DNA of 64,000 nucleotides from VRUE01 sp963702955 (GTDB lineage: Bacteria > Actinomycetota > Thermoleophilia > Solirubrobacterales > 70-9): assembly GCA_963702955.1 (NCBI GenBank), contig OY969774.1, forward strand, positions 1,736,001 through 1,800,000. Direction: 5' to 3'. A model generated the notes under the pieces. It saw nothing but the letters and a program-made list of their open reading frames with translations, was not told where the DNA came from and did not search any database. Shown piece after piece: positions 52,562-61,066 of the stretch. The position numbers and the translations under genes were made by a program. Position 1 is the stretch's first letter. Each line of letters starts with the position of its first letter.

Positions 52562-53767
52562 ATGGCAGATCTGCCCGACGCCGCCACCTGTTACGAGCTG
52601 CTCGCGCGGATGGCGCTGATCCGGCGCTTCGAGGAGGAGGCCGGGCGCCAGTACCAGCGGGCGAAAGCCGGCGGCTTCCTGCACCTGGCGATCGGCGAGG
52701 AGGCGACGATCGTCGGCACGACCTCGGTGATGCGCGACGAGGACTACCTGATCGGCACCTACCGCACCCACGGCCACGCGATCGCCCGCGGCACCGACCC
52801 GAAGCGGGTGATGGCGGAGCTGTTCGGCCGCGTCGACGGGACCAGCGGCGGGCGCGGCGGCTCGATGCACATCTTCGACCGCGAGCACCGCTTCATGGGC
52901 GGCTACGGGATCGTCGGCGGCAACCTGCCGATCGCAGCCGGGCTGGCGCTCTCCTCCGAGTACAAGGGCGAGGACGCGGTCACCGTCTGCATGTTCGGCG
53001 ACGGCGCCTCCAACACCGGCAACTTCGGCGAGACGATCAACCTGGCGGCGCTCTGGAGCCTGCCGGTCTTCTTCCTGGTCGAGAACAACCTCTACGGGAT
53101 GGGGACCGCGGTTGAGCGCCACTCGGCCCAGACCGACCTGGCGAAGAAGGCCGAGGGCTACGGGATCCCCGGCAGGCGGATCGACGGGATGGACGTGATC
53201 GCGGTGCGCGAGGGCGTCGCCGAGGGGATCCGGCTGGCGCGCGAGGAGCGCCGCCCGAGCATCCTCGAGGTGATCACCTACCGCTACCGCGGCCACTCCG
53301 CCGCCGACCCGGAGGTCTACCGCGAGCGCGAGGAGGTCGAGGAGTGGCAGCGCAAAGACCCGATCGAGGTCTTCGCCCGGCGCTGCGTCGATGCCGACGT
53401 GCTCGGCGAGCGCGAGGTGCAGGAGGTGCGCGACAAGGCCGACGCCGCCGTGCGCGAGGCGGTCGAGTTCGCCGACGCCTCGCCCGAGCCGGCGCTCGAC
53501 AGCCTCTACGAGAACCTCTACGTGGTCGGCAGCGACGCCGGCTGGTACGCGGTCGACGAGCGCAGCCCCGAGCCGCACCGCGGCGAGCGCGAGGAGACGA
53601 TGCCCGACGCGGCGCGCGAGCTGGCCGAGGCCGGCGCCGCCTACGCCGGGCAGCCGAGCGCGCCGCGTCCCAACCCGGCCGTCAACGGCGACGCCGAGCT
53701 CGGCGTTGAGCCCGAGGTCGCCGAAGAGGTCGAGCAGCCGGAGGCCCGGGAAGAGGTGGAGGACTGA
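52562..53767 (+). CDS. pdhA: 2-oxoacid (pyruvate-type) dehydrogenase E1 alpha
   Basis: 401 aa. Thiamin-diphosphate subunit: the TPP motif runs from GDGASNTGNFGETINLAALW to ENN; phosphorylation-loop-like YRYRGHSAADPEVYR and the entry GTYRTHGHAIARGTDP are typical of PDH and related branched-chain/acetoin enzymes. An acidic, disordered C-terminal tail of about 60 residues (after LYENLYV) is unusual for the family. ATG at 52562. Its TGA overlaps the E1 beta ATG. Pyruvate as substrate is the default inference. Confidence 0.92.
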   Translation: MADLPDAATCYELLARMALIRRFEEEAGRQYQRAKAGGFLHLAIGEEATIVGTTSVMRDEDYLIGTYRTHGHAIARGTDPKRVMAELFGRVDGTSGGRGGSMHIFDREHRFMGGYGIVGGNLPIAAGLALSSEYKGEDAVTVCMFGDGASNTGNFGETINLAALWSLPVFFLVENNLYGMGTAVERHSAQTDLAKKAEGYGIPGRRIDGMDVIAVREGVAEGIRLAREERRPSILEVITYRYRGHSAADPEVYREREEVEEWQRKDPIEVFARRCVDADVLGEREVQEVRDKADAAVREAVEFADASPEPALDSLYENLYVVGSDAGWYAVDERSPEPHRGEREETMPDAARELAEAGAAYAGQPSAPRPNPAVNGDAELGVEPEVAEEVEQPEAREEVED

Positions 53768-54756
53768 TGGCGACGCTGCGAATGCGGGAGGCGCTGCGCG
53801 ACGCGATGGCCGAGGAGATGCGCCGCGACGAGGCGGTCTTCGTGATGGGCGAGGACGTCGGCGTGTTCGAAGGCGCGTTCAAGGTGACCGAAGGGCTGCT
53901 CGGGGAGTTCGGCGAGCGGCGAGTGCGCGATACGCCGATCTCCGAGAACACGATCGTCGGCGCCGGGGTCGGGGCGGCGATGGGCGGGCTGCGGCCGGTG
54001 GTCGAGCTGATGACGGTCAACTTCTCGCTGCTGGCGCTCGACCAGATCGTCAACCACGCCGCCGCGATCCCCTACATGTTCGCCGGCCAGGCGCGGGTGC
54101 CGATGGTGATCCGGATGCCGGGCGGCGGCGGGCACCAGCTCGGGCCGACCCACTCGCACAGCTTCGAGTCGCTCTTCCTGCAGGTGCCGGGGCTGCTGGT
54201 CGCCTGCCCATCGACGCCGGCCGACGGCAAGGCGCTGCTGAAGGCGGCGATCCGCGACGACAACCCGGTGATCTTCATCGAGCACGAGAGCCTCTACGGG
54301 GCGCGGGGCGAGGTCGCCGACGATGGGGACGAGGTGCTGCGCTTCGGCGAGGCGGCGGTGCGGCGCGAGGGGAGCGACGTGACGATCGTCGGCATCCTCA
54401 AGATGGCCTCGGTCGCCGAGGACGCAGCGCGAGCGCTCTCGCACGAGCACGGGGTCGAGGCCGAGGTGATCGACCCGCGCACCCTGCGCCCGCTCGACCT
54501 CGACACGATCGTCGCCTCGGTCCGCAAGACCAACCACGCGGTGATCGTCGAGGAGGGCTGGCCGCACGGCGGCGTCGGCGCCAACCTGGCGACGCTGATA
54601 ACCGAGCAGGCCTTCGACCACCTCGACGCGCCGGTGCAGCGGGTGACCGGCGCCGACGTCCATATGCCCTACTCGAAACGGCTCGAGCAGGCGGCGATGC
54701 CGCATGAGGAGCACGTCGTGCACGCCGCGCTGGCGGCGCTGGAAGGGTCGATCTGA
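53767..54756 (+). CDS. pdhB: 2-oxoacid dehydrogenase E1 beta
   Basis: 329 aa beta subunit forming the heterotetramer with E1 alpha. Landmarks: MREALRDAMAEEMRRDEAVF, GEDVGVFEGAFKVTEGL, RVRDTPISENTIVGAGVGAA, PGGGGHQLGPTHSHS and the C-terminal transketolase domain DVTIVGILKMA with VIDPRTLRPLD. Overlaps both neighbours (TGATG junctions), indicating tight coupling in the operon lpd-DsbA-like-E1a-E1b-E2. Confidence 0.95.
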   Translation: MATLRMREALRDAMAEEMRRDEAVFVMGEDVGVFEGAFKVTEGLLGEFGERRVRDTPISENTIVGAGVGAAMGGLRPVVELMTVNFSLLALDQIVNHAAAIPYMFAGQARVPMVIRMPGGGGHQLGPTHSHSFESLFLQVPGLLVACPSTPADGKALLKAAIRDDNPVIFIEHESLYGARGEVADDGDEVLRFGEAAVRREGSDVTIVGILKMASVAEDAARALSHEHGVEAEVIDPRTLRPLDLDTIVASVRKTNHAVIVEEGWPHGGVGANLATLITEQAFDHLDAPVQRVTGADVHMPYSKRLEQAAMPHEEHVVHAALAALEGSI

Positions 54757-56069
54757 TGGCCGACGTGGTGATGCCGCGGCTGTCCGACTCGATGGAGGAG
54801 GGGACGATCCTGCAGTGGCTGAAAGGGGTCGGGGACGAGGTCGCGGTCGGGGACGAGCTGGTCGAGATCGAGACCGACAAGGCGAACATGGCTTACGAAA
54901 GCGACGTGGCGGGGACCTTGAGCGAGATCCTGGTGCAGGAGGGCGAGACCGTTGCGATCGGGGTGGCGATCGCCCGGGTCGGGGACTCGGACGGTGGAGG
55001 CGGGACCGATGCAGGGACCATGGGCTCGGCCGCGGGTCCTGTCGCGGAAGAGACCGTTGCAGCTCCCAGCGACGGCGAGCGTCCCAAGGCGTCGCCGATA
55101 GCTAGACGACTCGCCAAGGAGAAGCAGCTTGACCTAGGCAAGATTCAGGGCTCTGGGCCCGGCGGGCGGATCGTCAAGGCCGACGTGGAACGAGCCGCTT
55201 CCTCCACGGGTGACGTCGGGGTGGGGATGCCCTCCGCCGGCCCGGAGGCTGCGGAGGGCGAGGTTACGACCCTCGCCCCGCGAGGTCCCTCCGCCCGGAG
55301 CAGCGCGCAGGGCCAGGAGGGTATGCCCACCCCGACGGCAGGACCCGTGGCCGGAGCGCCTAGTCCCGAAACCGCCAAGGGGACCGTCAGCTACGAAGAG
55401 CCGAGCAAGCTGCAGTCAACGGTTGCTCGCAGGATGGCTGAGTCGAAGGCGACTGCTCCTCACTTCTACCTGCGGGCCACCGTGGACATGAGCCGCTTGG
55501 TCGAAGCTCGGGCGCAGATCAAGGCTGCGGCCGCGGAGGGCGAGGTGGTGCCCTCCTTCAACGACATGATCGTCAAGGCCTGTGCGCTGGCGCTGCGGGA
55601 GCATCCTCGGGCCAATGGGGCTTATCGCGATGGGCGGTTCGAGCTTTACTCGCGGGTGAATGTGGGGGTCGCGGTGGCGGCGCGGGATGCGCTGGTGGTG
55701 CCGACCGTGTTCGACGCCGACCGCAAGGGGCTGCGGCAGATCGCCTCCGATTCGCGGGCGCTGGCGCAGCGGGTGCGGGACGGGCAGATCACGCCGCCCG
55801 AGCTCTCGGGGGCGACCTTCACCGTCTCCAACCTGGGGATGTACGGGATCGACAGCTTCTCCGCGGTGATCAACCCGCCGCAGGCGGCGATCCTCGCGGT
55901 CGGCGCGATCGCAGAGCGTCCGGTGGCCGATGGTGGAGAGATCTCCAGCGCCCATCTGATGACGGTCGATCTCGCCTGCGACCACCGCATCCTCTACGGC
56001 GCCCCCGCGGCCGAGTTCCTCGCCCGCATCCGCACCCTGCTCGAAGAGCCGCTCGCGCTGGCCCTATAA
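54756..56069 (+). CDS. pdhC: Dihydrolipoamide acyltransferase (E2)
   Basis: 437 aa. Single lipoyl domain with the lipoylated Lys-42 (EIETDKANM), a peripheral-subunit-binding domain (ASPIARRLAKEKQLDLGKIQ), a Gly/Pro/Ala linker and the CAT core. The core ends DLACDHRILYGAPAAEFL: the catalytic His is kept, but the usual HRxxDG Asp is Tyr. The two linkers contain repeat-derived sequence: one stretch matches the grpE linker, and a near-perfect 21-nt inverted repeat brackets 55215-55336. LipB and LipA, encoded 1.7 kb away, would lipoylate it. Confidence 0.94.
   Translation: MADVVMPRLSDSMEEGTILQWLKGVGDEVAVGDELVEIETDKANMAYESDVAGTLSEILVQEGETVAIGVAIARVGDSDGGGGTDAGTMGSAAGPVAEETVAAPSDGERPKASPIARRLAKEKQLDLGKIQGSGPGGRIVKADVERAASSTGDVGVGMPSAGPEAAEGEVTTLAPRGPSARSSAQGQEGMPTPTAGPVAGAPSPETAKGTVSYEEPSKLQSTVARRMAESKATAPHFYLRATVDMSRLVEARAQIKAAAAEGEVVPSFNDMIVKACALALREHPRANGAYRDGRFELYSRVNVGVAVAARDALVVPTVFDADRKGLRQIASDSRALAQRVRDGQITPPELSGATFTVSNLGMYGIDSFSAVINPPQAAILAVGAIAERPVADGGEISSAHLMTVDLACDHRILYGAPAAEFLARIRTLLEEPLALAL
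55014..55047 (+). repeat. 34-bp repeat in the E2 linker, shared with grpE
   Basis: 29 of 34 bases match 20772-20805, in the same frame (GTMGSAAGPVA here). It lies between the lipoyl and subunit-binding domains. An inverted relative sits at about 55333-55360 (the reverse complement contains CCACGGGTCCTG) and also encodes GPVAG. Confidence 0.55.
55215..55336. repeat. Large imperfect inverted repeat in the E2 second linker
   Basis: Arms 55215-55235 (GTCGGGGTGGG...CCCTCC) and 55316-55336 match at 19 of 21 positions. Inside, GGGCGAGG and CCTCGCCC form a smaller stem around TTACGAC. The whole segment encodes a disordered Gly/Pro/Ala linker between the subunit-binding and CAT domains. Confidence 0.5.
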
Positions 56070-56081
56070 GTCCAGCCCCGC

Positions 56082-56129
56082 TCGAATGAAGCATTTGGGG
56101 GTCTATGGACCCCCAAATGCTTCATTCGA
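56082..56129. repeat. Perfect palindrome after the E2 gene (family copy 2)
   Basis: Two 22-nt perfectly complementary arms around TATG (56104-56107). The inner 10 nt of each arm (TTTGGGGGTC / GACCCCCAAA) are identical to those in purQ. It lies between convergent genes (E2 and the membrane protein), where the RNA hairpin could end transcription on both strands. Confidence 0.85.
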
Positions 56130-56136
56130 CAGCGCC

Positions 56137-57759
56137 TCAGCAGGTCTTGCGAGCGCCGATGACCGCATTCCACGCCCGGCTCAGCGAGAAGTCGGCGTCA
56201 ACCCGGAACACGCCGGGACGGCTCGCCCTCGCCAGCGTCCAGTCGCCGTGGCGGATCAGGCAGCCCTGGCCGCGGGCGATCGACCAGTAGGGGGTGAAGG
56301 CGAGGCGGACGAGGAACTCGCCGGGCCGGGTGACGTCGAGCAGGAAGCCGTTCTGGCCGGCGCGGCGCACCGCCGCTTCGCCGCCGCCGAGCGGCTGCAC
56401 CATCGGCGCCGGGTCGCGCACTTCGTAGACCCGCCAGTGGGCGTCGCTCCAGCGCGGCGCCAGGTAGGAGGGGCCGCTGAGGATCAGCCGCCGCTCGGCG
56501 ACCGAGGAGTAGTCGAGCGGCGCGTCGGGCAGGGCCACGTAGCGGACCGCGTTTTCGCGCAGCCAGTGGTGGTAGGCACCGTCGGTCAGCGGGTTGTCTT
56601 CGTCGTAGAAGATGCGGTCGCGGGTGGTGTCGAGCTGCCGCAGCCAGCCGCGGGCCAGTTCGAAGCCGGGCGCCAGGTAGGCGGCCTCCCAGTGGTTGGC
56701 GGTCGGCGGCACCTCGATCCGCGCGGTGCGGCCGCCGTGGGCGCGCAGCCAGGAGGCGAGCGGCCGGAAGTAGGCGGGGGAGGTCGAGGGGTCGTCGACG
56801 CTGCGGGCGATCTGGCTGACGCTGGCGGTCAGCTGCCAGTAGAGGCCGCCGGCCATGGTCAGCGCGAGGGCGATGGCGGTGAGGCGCGAAAGGCTAGGGC
56901 GGCGGGCGAGGATCACCGCGGCCAGGACCGGGCCGCCGAACAGCGCCCCCAGGCGGACCGCGTTGCCGCCGACCGGGTTGGGCGCCAGCAGAAGGACGGT
57001 CGAGGCGAGCACGTAGGCGGCGATGACCCGGCGCAGCTGGCGCTCCTCGCCGACGAGGCCGCGGGTGACGAAAAGGGCGCCGCCGCACCACAGCGGGATC
57101 GCCACGTAGGAGGAGAAGGCGAAGGGGAACTGGCCCGATTCGGGGAAGGCGAGGTTGGGGACGATGACCAGGGCGAGGGCGAGGCAGGCGGCCCAGACCG
57201 CGGTCCGCTCGGCCCGTCGCGAGCGCTGCGCCGAGCCGGCCAGCAGCACCCCGGCGAGGAAGGCCGCCGCGACCGGGCTCGACAGCGCGCAGGCAGCGGC
57301 GGCGGCGAAGGCCGGCCCGCGGCGGCGGACCTGCAGGAAGCGCAGCGACGCGAGGCCGCAGGCGACGCCGAGCGCGAAGGTCAGCTGGCCGTCGGCGAGC
57401 AGCGTCACCACGCCGGCCGCGAACCAGAGGGTCGCCCAGCGCGCGGCCTCGCCCCAGCGGTCGCGGACCAGGCGATCGAAGAAGTAGGAGGAGGCGACGA
57501 CGGCGAGCGTGCCGACCAGGCGGGGCCCGAGCAGCGCCGCCAGCGGCGGGAAGAGGACGCTGTAGGTGAGGGTGTAGTGGCCGCCGTACCAGCTGCCGTT
57601 CCAGATGCCGAGGCCGGCGCGCTGGAACAGCTCGGTGCGGAAGACCTGGGCGGCGAGGTCGCCGACCGGCGGCGCCCAGGCGAGCATCGCGGCGGCGAGC
57701 GCCGTGCTGAGCGCGACGGCCGGCAGCCAATCGGGTCGAAGGGTCTTTGACTGGGCCAT
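56137..57759 (-). CDS. Polytopic membrane protein, glycosyltransferase-like, function unknown
   Basis: 540 aa. About ten membrane helices in the first 330 residues, followed by a soluble extracytoplasmic region (about 335-540) with IEVPPTANHWEAAYLAPGFE, VRYVALPDAPLDYSS and FRVDADFSLSRAWN. The topology, and the early WNGSWYGGHYTLTYSVL loop with its aromatic residues, recall actinobacterial membrane-protein families related to GT-C glycosyltransferases, but no catalytic signature is certain. ATG at 57759 preferred over the TTG at 57807. Divergent from lipB (47 bp). Confidence 0.7.
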   Translation of the reverse strand: MAQSKTLRPDWLPAVALSTALAAAMLAWAPPVGDLAAQVFRTELFQRAGLGIWNGSWYGGHYTLTYSVLFPPLAALLGPRLVGTLAVVASSYFFDRLVRDRWGEAARWATLWFAAGVVTLLADGQLTFALGVACGLASLRFLQVRRRGPAFAAAAACALSSPVAAAFLAGVLLAGSAQRSRRAERTAVWAACLALALVIVPNLAFPESGQFPFAFSSYVAIPLWCGGALFVTRGLVGEERQLRRVIAAYVLASTVLLLAPNPVGGNAVRLGALFGGPVLAAVILARRPSLSRLTAIALALTMAGGLYWQLTASVSQIARSVDDPSTSPAYFRPLASWLRAHGGRTARIEVPPTANHWEAAYLAPGFELARGWLRQLDTTRDRIFYDEDNPLTDGAYHHWLRENAVRYVALPDAPLDYSSVAERRLILSGPSYLAPRWSDAHWRVYEVRDPAPMVQPLGGGEAAVRRAGQNGFLLDVTRPGEFLVRLAFTPYWSIARGQGCLIRHGDWTLARASRPGVFRVDADFSLSRAWNAVIGARKTC

Positions 57760-57806
57760 GGGCGGGGCCGCAAGCGAGGATAGAGCGGCGGCCTGCAACG
57801 ATTTCA

Positions 57807-58544
57807 ATGATGCCTAAAGAAATCCTGGTTGTCCGCAGCGGCATCGTCCCCTACGCGGAGGCGCTGGCCGGGCAGCGCTGGCTGGAGGGAGCGCGGCAGG
57901 AGGGCGAGATCCCCGACGTGCTCTGGCTGCTCGAGCACCCGCCCGTCTACACGCGCGGGCGCCGCGCCGGCGATGAGGAGCTGCCGATGCAGGCCGAGTG
58001 GTACGAAGCGCAGGGGATCGAAGTCCACGAGACCGACCGCGGCGGGCGGGTCACCTACCACGGGCCAGGGCAGCTGGTCGCCTACCCGATCGTCTCGCTG
58101 AAACCCTACGGCGACGACGTCCACGAGTACGTGCGCCGGCTGGAGCGGGTGGCGATCGGCGCGCTGGCCGAGCACGGCGTCGAGGCCGGGACGATCGAGG
58201 GACTGACCGGGGTGTGGACGAAGGGCAAGCCGCCGGGCTCGGCGGCGGGGACGGCCGAGGCGCGGAAGATCGGCTCGATCGGGGTTCACGTCAGCCGCGG
58301 CGTCACCACCCACGGGCTGGCGATCAACGTCAACAACGACCTGCAGCCGTTCGACTGGGTGGTGGCCTGCGGGATCGAGGGGGCGCGGCCGACCTCGCTG
58401 GGGCGCGAGCTGGGGCACGAGCAGGACCTCGACGCCTTCGCCGCGACGGTGGCGGCCCGCTTCGGCGCGGTCTACGAGCGCGAGCCGGTGCCGACCGAGC
58501 CCGCCGCCCTGGGACTCGACAGCGCTAGGCTCGGAGTCGCATGA
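57807..58544 (+). CDS. lipB: Octanoyltransferase LipB
   Basis: 245 aa. Moves octanoyl from ACP to lipoyl domains. Family motifs RGGRVTYHGPGQLVAYPIV, the catalytic Lys in ARKIGSIGVHVSRGVTTHG and the Cys in VACGIEGARPTSLG are all present. Two ATG codons in a row (57807, 57810) could start it. The stop overlaps the lipA start (ATGA). A short Gly/Ala insertion (KPPGSAAGTAEA) precedes the catalytic Lys. Confidence 0.95.
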   Translation: MMPKEILVVRSGIVPYAEALAGQRWLEGARQEGEIPDVLWLLEHPPVYTRGRRAGDEELPMQAEWYEAQGIEVHETDRGGRVTYHGPGQLVAYPIVSLKPYGDDVHEYVRRLERVAIGALAEHGVEAGTIEGLTGVWTKGKPPGSAAGTAEARKIGSIGVHVSRGVTTHGLAINVNNDLQPFDWVVACGIEGARPTSLGRELGHEQDLDAFAATVAARFGAVYEREPVPTEPAALGLDSARLGVA

Positions 58545-59500
58545 GCGAGACCGCCGAGCGCCTCCACGTCACCCGCTCCCGTGCCAAGCCTGGCGGGGTG
58601 GCAGCGGACGCCGACGGCGCGATCCCCTTCCGCCGCGCCCGCAAGCCGCCGTGGCTGAAGGTGCCGGCGCCGGGCGGCCCGACCTACCGACGGCTGAAGG
58701 CCGAGATCGGCGACGAGGGCCTGCACACCGTCTGCGAGGAGGCGAACTGCCCCAACGTCGGCGAGTGCTGGGAGCGCGGCACGGCGACCTTCATGATCCT
58801 CGGCGACGTCTGCACGCGGCGCTGCGGCTTCTGCAACGTGAAGACCGGCGTGCCGAGCTGGAACGACCCGCTGGAGCCGCTGCGCGTCGCCAACCAGGTG
58901 AAGCGGATGGGGCTGCGCCACGCCGTCGTCACCTCGGTCGACCGCGACGACCTGCCCGACTACGGGGCGAGCGCCTTCGTCGGCACGATCCGCTCGATCC
59001 GCATGCAGGCGCCGGGCTGCAAGGTCGAGGTGCTGACGCCCGACTTCCGCGGCCAGGAGATGCCGCTGGCGAAGGTGATCCACGAGCGGCCCGACGTCTT
59101 CAACCACAACGTCGAGACGGTGCCGCGCCTCTACCCCAAGGCCCGTCGCGGCTCCAAGTTCCTGCGCTCGGCCCGGGTGCTGAGGACGGCGAAGGAGATG
59201 GGCGGCGCCGACGTCGTCACCAAGTCCGGCCTGATGGTCGGCCTCGGCGAGACCTTCGAGGAGCTGGTCGAGACCTTCGGCATCCTCCGCGAGCACCGCG
59301 TCCAGGTGCTGACGGTGGGCCAATATCTCCGCCCGACCGAGGACCACCTCCCGGTAGACCGCTACTGGCACCCGGAGGAGTTCGAGGCGCTGGAGCGAGC
59401 CGCCTACGACCTCGGCTTCGAGTCGGTCGCCTCAGGCCCGCTGGTGCGCAGCAGCTACCACGCGGACCAGCACGTGCCGCGGTCGGCAGTCGCCGGGTAG
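58541..59500 (+). CDS. lipA: Lipoyl synthase LipA
   Basis: 319 aa radical-SAM enzyme inserting two sulfurs into octanoyl-lipoyl domains. The auxiliary cluster CEEANCPNVGECW and the radical-SAM CTRRCGFC are both complete; TSVDRDDLPDYGA, PDFRG and VGQYLRPTEDHLPVDRY are family segments, and the conserved C-terminal SSYHA is present. With lipB it would serve the 2-oxoacid dehydrogenase encoded just upstream. Confidence 0.97.
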   Translation: MSETAERLHVTRSRAKPGGVAADADGAIPFRRARKPPWLKVPAPGGPTYRRLKAEIGDEGLHTVCEEANCPNVGECWERGTATFMILGDVCTRRCGFCNVKTGVPSWNDPLEPLRVANQVKRMGLRHAVVTSVDRDDLPDYGASAFVGTIRSIRMQAPGCKVEVLTPDFRGQEMPLAKVIHERPDVFNHNVETVPRLYPKARRGSKFLRSARVLRTAKEMGGADVVTKSGLMVGLGETFEELVETFGILREHRVQVLTVGQYLRPTEDHLPVDRYWHPEEFEALERAAYDLGFESVASGPLVRSSYHADQHVPRSAVAG

Positions 59501-59537
59501 ACCCTCCCAGGCCCGCCCCCACCTACAATCGCTGCGA

Positions 59538-59610
59538 GGGGCCATAGCTCAGTTGGCAGAGCGCCTGATTTGCATTCAGGAGGTCGCCGGTTCGATTCCG
59601 GCTGGCTCCA
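59538..59610 (+). tRNA. tRNA-Ala(TGC)
   Basis: 73 nt: acceptor GGGGCCA/TGGCTCC, D-arm GCTCAGTTGGCAGAGC, anticodon stem CCTGA/TCAGG with loop TTTGCAT (anticodon 59571-59573), T-arm GCCGG-TTCGATT-CCGGC. The 3-prime half is antisense to the end of the PD-(D/E)XK gene. Confidence 0.96.
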
Positions 59611-60040
59611 TCGCCGAGTCGAGATTCGGCTCGAGATAGTCGCGAGCGTCGCGGACATGCAACCGCTGGCCATTACGAGCCGGCGCCAGCCTCAGTGTCA
59701 GATAGCTTCGCCCGGAACCCAACTCAGCGGCGGGGCAGTAGTAGCAGCGGTCGGAGGTTCGATCGTAAGCAGCGATCCAGTCGACCGTCTCAGCCGTGTA
59801 GCGCTTTGTTCGCCTGATCTTTCCCTTCGTCAGCGAGTGCGACTGGCATTTGACGATGATGGTGCGGCCATCCGATTCCGTGTACTTGACCTGCACGCGA
59901 TGGAGGATCCCCTCCTTGTCGGCGATCAGGTCGTAGTCGCAATCCTCGCTGAATGGAATCGAAATTTGACAGCCGCGATCAATGAGATCAGCGGCGACCT
60001 TGAGCTCGGCTAGATCCCCTTTTTGCTTCAGCGGAGCCAT
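59576..60040 (-). CDS. PD-(D/E)XK endonuclease-like protein (group I intron nuclease type)
   Basis: 154 aa. The fold of the PDDEXK_5/I-Ssp6803I-like group is recognisable: GDLAELKVAADLIDRG (Glu), DCDYDLIAD (Asp) and the QxK strand HRVQVKYTES, followed by a basic region SLTKGKIRRTKRY and YYCPAAELGSGRSYLTLR. The active site looks complete. The last 11 codons (MEPAGIEPATS) are simply the antisense of the tRNA-Ala 3-prime half, so the frame happens to end inside the tRNA gene. Such nucleases include homing enzymes of tRNA introns; no intron is present here. It may instead act as a solitary accessory gene. Confidence 0.75.
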   Translation of the reverse strand: MAPLKQKGDLAELKVAADLIDRGCQISIPFSEDCDYDLIADKEGILHRVQVKYTESDGRTIIVKCQSHSLTKGKIRRTKRYTAETVDWIAAYDRTSDRCYYCPAAELGSGRSYLTLRLAPARNGQRLHVRDARDYLEPNLDSAMEPAGIEPATS

Positions 60041-60133
60041 CTCCGCCTAGCGTACTCAGACAAGTGTCACACGTGGGACACGGATGTGTGCCAATTGTGC
60101 AACGAGCCGCGAGATTCCCCGGAGCCCGCAGGA

Positions 60134-60985
60134 TCAGTCGTCGAAGTCGAAGTCCTTGGGCGGCTTCTGCTCGAACCAGAGCTGGTCGTCCTCGGGAGCC
60201 TCCTCGAGGAAGTCGGGCGTCTCCTCGAGCACGTCCTCCTCCTCGTGGTCCTCTGCGGGAGCGGGCGGCTCCTCGTCCTCCAGCTCCTCCTCGAGCTCGC
60301 CTTCCTCCTCGGCGGCCTCGAGCTCCTCCTCGGCCTCGGCCGGGCCCTCAAGCGCCTGGTCGAGCTCGTCGGAGAGTCGCTTCTCGTCGAAGAAGTCGTC
60401 GGCGTCCTGCTCGTCCTCTTCCTCCTCCTCTTCCTCGGCGTCGGCGACGCCGGAGAGCGGGTTGACCGGGGCCAGGCGCGGCTCCTGCATCTCCTCCTCG
60501 ACCAGCTCCTCCTCGGTCGGCGCCGGGGCCTGCGAGCCGCCCAGCTCCTCCTCGAGGTCGTACATCTCGGTCGGCTGCTCGGCGATCGCCTCGCGCTCCT
60601 CGGTGGAGGGGCCGGACGGGATCTCCGGCTCGGGCTCGGGTATCGCCTGTTCGATCGCCGGCGCCTGCTCCTCGGCGGGCGGCTCCTCGGGCTCCGGCTC
60701 CTGCTCGGCCTCGGGCGCAGCAGGCGGCGCCTCCTGAAGATCGGCGATGTCGGTCCGCGGCCGGCGCGCCGCGGCCGGCTCCTCGGCAGCAGGCTCCGCA
60801 AGGTCGGGCTGCGCCATGAATTCGGTCGGCGCCTCGGCAAACGGGTCGGGCGAGGAATCCCCCTCCCCAGGCCGCTCCGAAGCGCCGAAGACCTCGTCCT
60901 CGAGCTTTTTCAGCTCGTCTTCGCCGGCCCCATGCTGGCGCTTCAGATCCAGATGCTCTTTGATCGCGTCGTCGAGAATGCCCAT
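60134..60985 (-). CDS. Acidic, largely disordered conserved protein
   Basis: 283 aa with a very high Glu/Asp/Pro/Ala content. Only the ends look conserved: an N-terminal helix MGILDDAIKEHLDLKRQHGA (continuing DELKKLEDEVFG) and a C-terminal box LWFEQKPPKDFDFDD preceded by ETPDFLEEAPEDD. The middle is composed of acidic runs and PEPE/EEP repeats. I recall similar end-conserved proteins in Thermoleophilia and related actinobacteria, function unknown. The conserved tips suggest it tethers two partners. It is monocistronic between two tRNA-Ala genes. Confidence 0.75.
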   Translation of the reverse strand: MGILDDAIKEHLDLKRQHGAGEDELKKLEDEVFGASERPGEGDSSPDPFAEAPTEFMAQPDLAEPAAEEPAAARRPRTDIADLQEAPPAAPEAEQEPEPEEPPAEEQAPAIEQAIPEPEPEIPSGPSTEEREAIAEQPTEMYDLEEELGGSQAPAPTEEELVEEEMQEPRLAPVNPLSGVADAEEEEEEEDEQDADDFFDEKRLSDELDQALEGPAEAEEELEAAEEEGELEEELEDEEPPAPAEDHEEEDVLEETPDFLEEAPEDDQLWFEQKPPKDFDFDD

Positions 60986-61066
60986 AGCTGCTCCGGAAAG
61001 CTAAAGACTATGCGGTTATCCTTGCGCTTGCGAGGCCTGTGGGACGATCCTCCCAGCCACGCACGA

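Noticed and set aside
56086..57750. A 554-codon plus-strand frame opposite the polytopic membrane protein
   Set aside because: Its translation is Gly/Arg/Glu-rich without fold signatures; the minus strand gives membrane helices in the right order.
59576..59610. MEPAGIEPATS at the end of the PD-(D/E)XK protein as a functional peptide
   Set aside because: It is the antisense translation of a tRNA 3-prime half, a common artefact of frames crossing tRNA genes.
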